A stretch of 37,112 bases of DNA from Bacteroidota bacterium (GTDB taxonomy: Bacteria; Bacteroidota; Bacteroidia; Bacteroidales; Bacteroidaceae), in contig JAEXAJ010000091.1 in the NCBI GenBank assembly GCA_023458215.1, positions 1 through 37,112 of the forward strand, given 5' to 3'. Below the pieces are notes generated by a model that had not been told where the DNA came from, ran no database searches, and saw nothing but the letters and a program-made list of their open reading frames with translations. Positions 32,166-37,112 of the stretch are shown here, in pieces; the first letter of the stretch is position 1; every line of letters begins with the position of its first letter. A program made the translations under genes and the position numbers.

Positions 32166-33203
32166 TTACTCTTTCAACTGATGCAATACAATCACCACTA
32201 CCTCGGCAGGTGCAAACATACGGATATTCTTATTGGAAGTACCTATACCGTTGGTGATAATCATAGGCGTGTACTTTGAGTTATACTTCAGCCCTGTAAG
32301 AAAACGTTGCCCGTAATGGGACGGGACGATAGGAGCGTACAACCCGAAAAGCGTAACCTGTCCGCCATGCGTATGCCCGGCAAGCACCAGATCGGTATTG
32401 GTAATAGGAACATCCTCGGCGTAATCGGGAGTATGCGTCAGGAGGATAACGAAATCATCCGGAGATAAGTCGAGCGTGGGCGACTTGCCATTCTTTGCCA
32501 AATCAAAAGGATTGCGAACTCCGGCTATCAGAATTTCTTCACCATCCCGCTTCAAGGTATCGACTTTATGCTCCAAAAGATGCATACCATAGCGGTTCAT
32601 CTCCTTCACAATATCATCATAACAAGCTTCGTAATCATTGTTTCCAAGCACGGCATACGTTCCCATCGGCGTTCTTACTTTGGCAAGAGCAGCCATAACG
32701 GGCGGCACATACTGACAGCCTTCATGGAAATCACCACCAATCAACAGTACATCGGCACGTTGGGCAATGAGCAGACGAACAAGGTCATTCAAACCTTTCT
32801 CTTTCAACAGACTTTGATAGTGGAGATCGGAAACAAAAGCGATACGGAATCCCTCAAAAGCAGCAGGCACGTCACGATGGGTAAAGTCGTACAGTTTCAC
32901 ACGGTCGACGCCTTTATAGACGGACGAGACGTCGATTGTGCGCGAACTGATCTTCATACCACGCTGTACAATCTTTTTGGGTGGTTTTACTACTATTTTC
33001 TGCTCCGGCTTCTTTGTCTGCTGACGTTTCACCGGACGATGACGGATATTACGCAAGTCCGACTGGTCGAAAGTAAGAAGCGGAGAAAGGGAGGAAGACA
33101 GACCGATAGTATCGGCCAATAAAGTACTATCCGGCTTCAATGCGAGTTGCGGTATAGGCGAAACAAGATTGCGTTTCGACTTACAAGAAGAAAACAACAA
33201 CAA
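32166..33203 (-). CDS. Metallophosphoesterase lipoprotein (calcineurin-like), start disrupted
   Basis: 345 aa as an open frame from a TTG. It has the full two-metal phosphoesterase set: SDLH (125-128), GGDF (156-159), GNND (187-190, for GNHD), LLTHTPDY and AGHTHGGQ (about 275-282). This resembles YkuE-like enzymes, which act on phosphate esters outside the cytoplasm. The N-terminus shows LLLFSSCKSK, the end of a lipoprotein signal, but the first half of that signal is in another frame. An ATG at 33240 leads into it only if one A is removed from a run of six. The gene may therefore be phase-variable, decayed, or affected by a sequencing error. It is divergent from menA, with a -7 box at 33287-33294. 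Confidence 0.85.
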   Translation of the reverse strand: MLLFSSCKSKRNLVSPIPQLALKPDSTLLADTIGLSSSLSPLLTFDQSDLRNIRHRPVKRQQTKKPEQKIVVKPPKKIVQRGMKISSRTIDVSSVYKGVDRVKLYDFTHRDVPAAFEGFRIAFVSDLHYQSLLKEKGLNDLVRLLIAQRADVLLIGGDFHEGCQYVPPVMAALAKVRTPMGTYAVLGNNDYEACYDDIVKEMNRYGMHLLEHKVDTLKRDGEEILIAGVRNPFDLAKNGKSPTLDLSPDDFVILLTHTPDYAEDVPITNTDLVLAGHTHGGQVTLFGLYAPIVPSHYGQRFLTGLKYNSKYTPMIITNGIGTSNKNIRMFAPAEVVVIVLHQLKE

Positions 33204-33228
33204 GGAAAGAAACAGATATGTATAGTAA

Positions 33229-33240
33229 CTTTTTTATCAT
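33229..33240 (-). other. Apparent frameshift at a run of six A after the expected ATG
   Basis: On the minus strand ATGAT is followed by six A (33235-33230). In the present frame the peptide ends after 19 codons. With five A it would read MIKSYYTYLFLSLLLFSSC and continue into the phosphoesterase, a textbook lipoprotein signal. Confidence 0.7.
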
Positions 33241-33286
33241 AATCAGACGAATAGCCATTTGCATGCCATCACAATTTTTCGTGCTG

Positions 33287-33294
33287 CAAAGATA
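33287..33294 (-). promoter_or_regulatory. -7 box of the metallophosphoesterase gene
   Basis: Minus strand TATCTTTG, consensus TAnnTTTG, 46 bp before the ATG at 33240. This supports 33240, not 33203, as the intended start. Confidence 0.5.
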
Positions 33295-33370
33295 AGCAAA
33301 TAGCACCAAAACAGCCTTGCAAGAAAGTAAAATTCGGCTCTTAAAGACAAATTATGTCGAAAAGAAACCT

Positions 33371-33378
33371 TACTTTTG
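33371..33378 (+). promoter_or_regulatory. -7 box of menA
   Basis: TACTTTTG, consensus TAnnTTTG, 20 bp before the ATG at 33399. Because it lies after the upstream ATG at 33354, it argues for translation from 33399. Confidence 0.5.
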
Positions 33379-33398
33379 CCTTGATTACTGAAACAGAC

Positions 33399-34304
33399 AT
33401 GAAACAGATTAAACAAAATTCAATCCAAGCCTGGCTTCTCGCCGCCCGTCCCAAAACGCTGACGGGAGCCATTATACCTGTACTGATAGGTACTGCCCTG
33501 ACCCTTGCCGACGCAGAGTTCAAAGCTCTTCCTGCTTTGCTATGCTTCCTCTTTGCTTGTGGCATGCAGATGGCCGCTAATTTTATCAATGATTTATTTG
33601 ATTATTTGAAAGGAACCGACCGTGAAGACCGCCTTGGTCCCGAACGTGCCTGTGCGCAAGGCTGGATTACTCCCAAAGCAATGAAATGGGGAATCGGTAT
33701 TACAGTGTTCCTCTCCTGCCTCATCGGTTGTGGCCTGCTCTACGAATGTTGGGGACACCTGCCGTATGGAGGATGGGAGTTAATCGCATTGGGAGTAACC
33801 TGCGTTCTGTTTGCTTTTCTATACACAACTATACTCTCTTATCAAGGTTGGGGTGATTTGTTGGTGCTGATATTCTTCGGCTTCGTCCCCGTGTGCGGAA
33901 CTTATTATGTGCAAGCATACACGATTACAACTGATGTGATCGTAGCATCACTTATCAGTGGAATAGTAATCGACACCTTATTGGTAGTAAACAATTATCG
34001 CGACCGTGAGCAAGATGCCCTTAGCGGAAAACGTACATTGATTGTTCGTTTCGGAGAACCTTTCGGAAGATATTTATACCTGGCATTAGGGATAGCTGCC
34101 ACTTTGCTCAGCCTATGGTTTGCCAAGAATTGGAATCTGACGGCGATGTTACTCCCTCTCTTTTATCTTCTTGCCCACGTACGCACCTGGAGACGGATGT
34201 GCGAGATACGAAGTGGTAAAAAATTAAACAGCATATTGGGCGAGACTTCGCGCAATATGCTGCTTATGGGAATTTTGATTAGTGCTATAGTGATTAGTGG
34301 TTAG
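33399..34304 (+). CDS. menA: 1,4-dihydroxy-2-naphthoate polyprenyltransferase
   Basis: 301 aa from the ATG at 33399; the 15-codon extension to 33354 overlaps the promoter box. An integral inner-membrane UbiA-family enzyme with about 8-9 hydrophobic helices. It attaches a polyprenyl chain to DHNA in menaquinone synthesis. The two prenyl-diphosphate motifs are present: NDLFDYLKGTDREDR (residues 64-78) and NNYRDREQDALSGKRTL further on. The N-terminus QAWLLAARPKTLTGAIIPVLIG is the usual MenA start. Menaquinone serves anaerobic respiration with fumarate in Bacteroides. It converges with rmlB; one hairpin overlaps both stop codons. Confidence 0.95.
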   Translation: MKQIKQNSIQAWLLAARPKTLTGAIIPVLIGTALTLADAEFKALPALLCFLFACGMQMAANFINDLFDYLKGTDREDRLGPERACAQGWITPKAMKWGIGITVFLSCLIGCGLLYECWGHLPYGGWELIALGVTCVLFAFLYTTILSYQGWGDLLVLIFFGFVPVCGTYYVQAYTITTDVIVASLISGIVIDTLLVVNNYRDREQDALSGKRTLIVRFGEPFGRYLYLALGIAATLLSLWFAKNWNLTAMLLPLFYLLAHVRTWRRMCEIRSGKKLNSILGETSRNMLLMGILISAIVISG

Positions 34305-34348
34305 TGATTTGTTTTTGCTTGCTTTGTGATAAGCAAATCACTAATCAC
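34297..34348. terminator. Bidirectional hairpin overlapping the menA and rmlB stop codons
   Basis: Bases 34297-34311 and 34334-34348 form a 15-bp stem with one G-T pair. The left arm contains the menA TAG and the right arm reaches the first base of the rmlB stop. The right flank is TATTTTC and the loop carries TTTTTG, so both strands have some T-rich sequence. Confidence 0.75.
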
Positions 34349-35484
34349 TATTTTCCGTACATCTTCTCATAGTACTTCTGGTAATCACCGCTGGTTACTT
34401 CTTCTACCCAGTCCTGATTATTCAGATACCATTCGATAGTCTTGACGATACCTACTTCGAACTTGGTTTCAGGATACCAACCTAAAGCCTCGGTTATCTT
34501 GGCAGGATCGATGGCATAACGTTGGTCATGACCTAGACGGTCCTTGACGAAAGTAATCAGGTCTTCGTTAATCCAATCAATGGAAATCTGCCCGTCAGCA
34601 CCTTTTATTTGCTTTTTCAGAACTTGGCGATATTGAGGTTGTTCTTCCATCAAGCGACGAATAGTAGCGATGGTCAGCTTTACAATCTCAAGATTGGTCT
34701 TTTCATTATGTCCCCCTACATTGTACACTTCACCTTCGGTTCCTTTGCGAACTACGAGGTCGATAGCTTTGCAATGATCTTCTACATACAACCAGTCGCG
34801 CACGTTGCTTCCGTCACCATAAACAGGAAGATTCTTTCCTTCGAGGATATTCTTGATAATAAGCGGAATCAACTTTTCGGGGAAATGGTAAGGTCCGTAG
34901 TTATTGGAACAACGGGTAAGGGTTACCGGCATTTTATAGGTGTCGTGATAAGCCATCACTACCATATCGGCACTGGTCTTCGAAGCGCTGTACGGGCTAT
35001 GCGGACAAAGCGGAGTTTGTTCGGTGAAATAACCTTCTGCACCCAATGAGCCGTATACTTCATCGGTAGATACTTGATGATAACGTACGCCTGCACGCCA
35101 GGTAGGATAGCCGTTTCCATCTTTGCCAGTCACCCAAGCACGACGAGCAGCATCCAGCAGATTCTGGGTACCCAAGATATTCGTAACCAAGAAAAGCTGA
35201 GGATTCTCGATACTACGGTCTACATGACTCTCGGCAGCAAAGTTCACTACATAGTCAAATTTATATTTGGCAAACAGTTCATCGGCCAGCTCACGGCTGC
35301 AAATGTCACCTTTCACAAAGAAACAACGTTCTTCATCAATGTCTTTGGCAATTGTTCCTAAGTTTCCGGCATAAGTCAAAGCGTCTAATACCACCACTTT
35401 GATATCGTCGTGTTTAGCAAGGATATACTTTATATAATTGGCGCCGATAAAGCCGGCAGCTCCAGTTACAAGATAAGTTTTCAT
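34348..35484 (-). CDS. rmlB: dTDP-glucose 4,6-dehydratase
   Basis: 378 aa, slightly long for the family because of an insert near residue 120 (RAWVTGKDGNGYPTW). An extended short-chain dehydrogenase: NAD-binding GAAGFIG at residues 8-14, catalytic STDEVYG, YSASK with the active-site Tyr and Lys, and NNYGPYHFPEKLIP. It makes dTDP-4-keto-6-deoxy-glucose, a precursor of dTDP-rhamnose and other deoxysugars of capsule and O-antigen. It follows rmlA by 79 bp on the same strand; rmlC and rmlD are not in the window. Confidence 0.96.
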   Translation of the reverse strand: MKTYLVTGAAGFIGANYIKYILAKHDDIKVVVLDALTYAGNLGTIAKDIDEERCFFVKGDICSRELADELFAKYKFDYVVNFAAESHVDRSIENPQLFLVTNILGTQNLLDAARRAWVTGKDGNGYPTWRAGVRYHQVSTDEVYGSLGAEGYFTEQTPLCPHSPYSASKTSADMVVMAYHDTYKMPVTLTRCSNNYGPYHFPEKLIPLIIKNILEGKNLPVYGDGSNVRDWLYVEDHCKAIDLVVRKGTEGEVYNVGGHNEKTNLEIVKLTIATIRRLMEEQPQYRQVLKKQIKGADGQISIDWINEDLITFVKDRLGHDQRYAIDPAKITEALGWYPETKFEVGIVKTIEWYLNNQDWVEEVTSGDYQKYYEKMYGK

Positions 35485-35496
35485 AAGTTATGAAAT

Positions 35497-35524
35497 ATGA
35501 GTTATAAGTTATGAGTTATAAGTT
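35497..35524. repeat. Two tandem 14-bp AT-rich repeats between rmlA and rmlB
   Basis: ATGAGTTATAAGTT occurs at 35497-35510 and again at 35511-35524, with a degenerate third copy just before. No function is evident. Confidence 0.75.
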
Positions 35525-35563
35525 ATTTGTTTATGGTCAGATAATCAATTGTCAATTATCCAA

Positions 35564-36436
35564 CTATCTCCGTGAGTCGGCAAGTTCCATCAGATATTTG
35601 CCATACTCGGTTTTGCCGAGTTGTTCGCCAAGATGATAAAGTTGGTCTATGTCAATCCAACCTTTACGCCAAGCTATTTCTTCAATGCAACTTACACGGA
35701 AACCTTGACGGTTCTGAATGGTAGCTACAAAGTTACTGGCTTCGAGCAGACTATCACAATTACCTGTATCAAGCCAGGCAAAACCACGACCGAAGAGTTC
35801 TACTTTCAGGGTGCCTTCATCCAAATAGAGGCGGTTAAGATCGGTTATTTCATATTCGCCTCGGGCGGAGGGTTTCAATGCAGCAGCTTTGGCAGTTACG
35901 CTAGAGTCATAGAAATAGAGACCGGGAACAGCGTAATTACTCTTAGGCTTTGCAGGTTTTTCTTCGAGAGAAATGGCTTTTCCATTATCGTCAAATTCTA
36001 CCACACCGTATGCACGAGGATCTTTTACATAGTAACCGAAGATGCAAGCACCTCTATCTATTGAAGCTGCACGCTTCAACATGGCAGAGAAGCCTTGACC
36101 ATAAAACATATTGTCACCTAAGATAAGGCAACCCGGTCCACCTTCCAGGAACTCTGCCCCCAGTACGAATGCTTGCGCCAGTCCGTTAGGATTCTCTTGT
36201 ATTTTATAGGAGAAAGACATTCCAAGTTCTTCACCGTTTCCTAATAATTCACGGAACATAGGTAAATCACGAGGGGTAGAAATTATAAGTACTTCACGGA
36301 TTCCCGCCAACATCAGAGTAGAGAGCGGGTAGTAAATCATGGGTTTGTCATAAACAGGCATTATCTGCTTGGAGATAGCCTTAGACAACGGATAGAGACG
36401 AGTGGCACTGCCACCAGCCAAAATAATTCCTTTCAT
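35564..36436 (-). CDS. rmlA: Glucose-1-phosphate thymidylyltransferase
   Basis: 290 aa from the ATG at 36436 ([18 protein letters not shown]). An upstream frame to 36490 adds a hydrophobic stretch not found in the family and is rejected. The nucleotidyltransferase signature [39 protein letters not shown] and [20 protein letters not shown] are intact. It makes dTDP-glucose from dTTP and glucose-1-phosphate, the first step of the rhamnose pathway, and feeds RmlB encoded next to it. Its 290-aa length is normal. Confidence 0.96.
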   Translation of the reverse strand: MKGIILAGGSATRLYPLSKAISKQIMPVYDKPMIYYPLSTLMLAGIREVLIISTPRDLPMFRELLGNGEELGMSFSYKIQENPNGLAQAFVLGAEFLEGGPGCLILGDNMFYGQGFSAMLKRAASIDRGACIFGYYVKDPRAYGVVEFDDNGKAISLEEKPAKPKSNYAVPGLYFYDSSVTAKAAALKPSARGEYEITDLNRLYLDEGTLKVELFGRGFAWLDTGNCDSLLEASNFVATIQNRQGFRVSCIEEIAWRKGWIDIDQLYHLGEQLGKTEYGKYLMELADSRR

Positions 36437-36612
36437 ATTCAGTTCTTTTTTCGTGTTACAAATAGAGAATAAAATAAGAAGGAGGACCACGCCCCACGGC
36501 TCTCGTTGCTATTCAAAGTGCAAATATCAGAAAAAAAAGAGACTTGACAAAATAAGAAGAATAAATTATCTGTTATAAATTATTTTGATAGATGTTACAA
36601 CGATCACCTATT

Positions 36613-37104
36613 TTATCCTGCCAACTCTATCACTTCAAGGTCTTTGAATGCTCCATCTTCTACAACAAACCGCACCATTGTGCGCACCTGATGGAAGCCG
36701 GAGATGCCCGCTGCTCCCGGATTGATATGAAGCATATCCAGCGTCTTATCATATTTCACCTTTAATATATGGGAATGTCCACTGATAAACAACTTGGGCG
36801 GATGTACCAAAATACTGCCTTGTATAGAAGGATCATATTTTCCCGGATAGCCACCGATATGCTTTATCAATACTTCTGCACCCTCTACCGTAAAGCGCAA
36901 CGTTTGTGGATAGTGTTGGCGAATATCTTGTCCGTCTATATTGCCATATACCGCACGAAACGGACGGAAAGCCGCCAGCTTTTGTGCCACTTCCAATGAA
37001 CCGATATCACCGGCATGCCATATTTCATCGCACGATTCGAAATATTGCAGGTACTTCTCGTCCCAATAAGCATGCGTATCTGATAATAAACCAACTTTTG
37101 TCAT
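36613..37104 (-). CDS. YfcE/MJ0936-family metallophosphodiesterase
   Basis: 163 aa, cytoplasmic. Small calcineurin-like phosphodiesterase with all metal ligands: SDTH near the start, HAGDIGS, YGNID, KHIGGYPG, SGHSH and NPGAAG. Family members hydrolyse phosphodiesters in model assays; the natural substrate in Bacteroides is not known. The start is 8 bp from the window edge. It lies upstream of rmlA on the same strand but 176 bp away, so it is probably a separate transcript. Confidence 0.93.
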   Translation of the reverse strand: MTKVGLLSDTHAYWDEKYLQYFESCDEIWHAGDIGSLEVAQKLAAFRPFRAVYGNIDGQDIRQHYPQTLRFTVEGAEVLIKHIGGYPGKYDPSIQGSILVHPPKLFISGHSHILKVKYDKTLDMLHINPGAAGISGFHQVRTMVRFVVEDGAFKDLEVIELAG

Positions 37105-37112
37105 CTTTCTAT

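Noticed and set aside
33226..33240. Programmed -1 frameshift on A AAA AAG in the phosphoesterase gene
   Set aside because: A -1 shift leads to the wrong frame; the enzyme frame needs a +1 shift or loss of one base.
33354..33398. 15-codon extension of MenA
   Set aside because: It overlaps a TAnnTTTG promoter box, and the family N-terminus fits the ATG at 33399.
36437..36490. 18-codon hydrophobic extension of RmlA
   Set aside because: RmlA is cytoplasmic and its conserved start is MKGIILAGG at 36436.

Overview
This window reads as a gut-type Bacteroides chromosome. The evidence is a SusC/SusD pair, a hybrid two-component regulator with a periplasmic propeller sensor, several DUF4493/PCMD surface lipoproteins, HU-like proteins of the Bacteroidetes type, and repeated TAnnTTTG -7 promoter boxes. 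The species cannot be named from the sequence alone. No rRNA, tRNA, CRISPR array or prophage was seen.

Layout, left to right. (1) 1-438: the 3' end of a ThuA-domain protein. (2) 465-576: a hairpin terminator and an array of four exact-period 23-bp repeats between convergent genes. (3) 602-4731: a leftward group made of a 78-aa unknown protein, a Big2/GLUG lipoprotein and a DUF4469 HU-like protein. Upstream of it lies a 295-bp segment bounded by perfect 21-bp inverted repeats, carrying an outward-facing Bacteroides promoter, next to a tyrosine recombinase gene. This is a phase-variation switch. As sequenced, the promoter points away from the lipoprotein genes (OFF) and into the recombinase gene antisense. 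(4) 4866-18642: an all-leftward polysaccharide utilisation locus for a GlcNAc-containing glycan: hybrid two-component regulator, ROK sugar kinase, NagB-like deaminase, FucP-type sugar permease, a GH18 chitinase-like enzyme fused to a ThuA domain, SusC and SusD. (5) 18789-21755: a rightward protein joining two receiver-like domains to the ATP-grasp part of PEP synthase, without the phosphohistidine domain. (6) 22048-31422: a seven-gene rightward operon of DUF4493 and PCMD lipoproteins with a beta-barrel protein in the middle. It resembles a fimbria-like or surface-display system. (7) 31479-32155: a promoter, a 121-bp nested dyad and an HU-like gene. (8) 32166-37104: housekeeping genes, namely a metallophosphoesterase lipoprotein with an apparent frameshift at its start, MenA, RmlB, RmlA and a YfcE-type phosphodiesterase.

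How the genes work together. The PUL would bind glycan at the surface (SusD), import it (SusC), cut it (GH18), take up the sugar (MFS), phosphorylate it (ROK) and deaminate it (NagB). The hybrid regulator would sense it. No NagA deacetylase is present here. The recombinase switch would give all-or-none expression of the Big2/GLUG lipoprotein group. The DUF4493 operon appears to encode co-expressed surface subunits, most with a conserved Arg or Lys about 30 residues after the lipid cysteine, reminiscent of protease-processed Bacteroidales fimbrillins. The strongest candidates for undescribed biology are the recombinase switch, the DUF4493/PCMD operon, the receiver-PEP-synthase fusion and the nested dyad before the HU-like gene.
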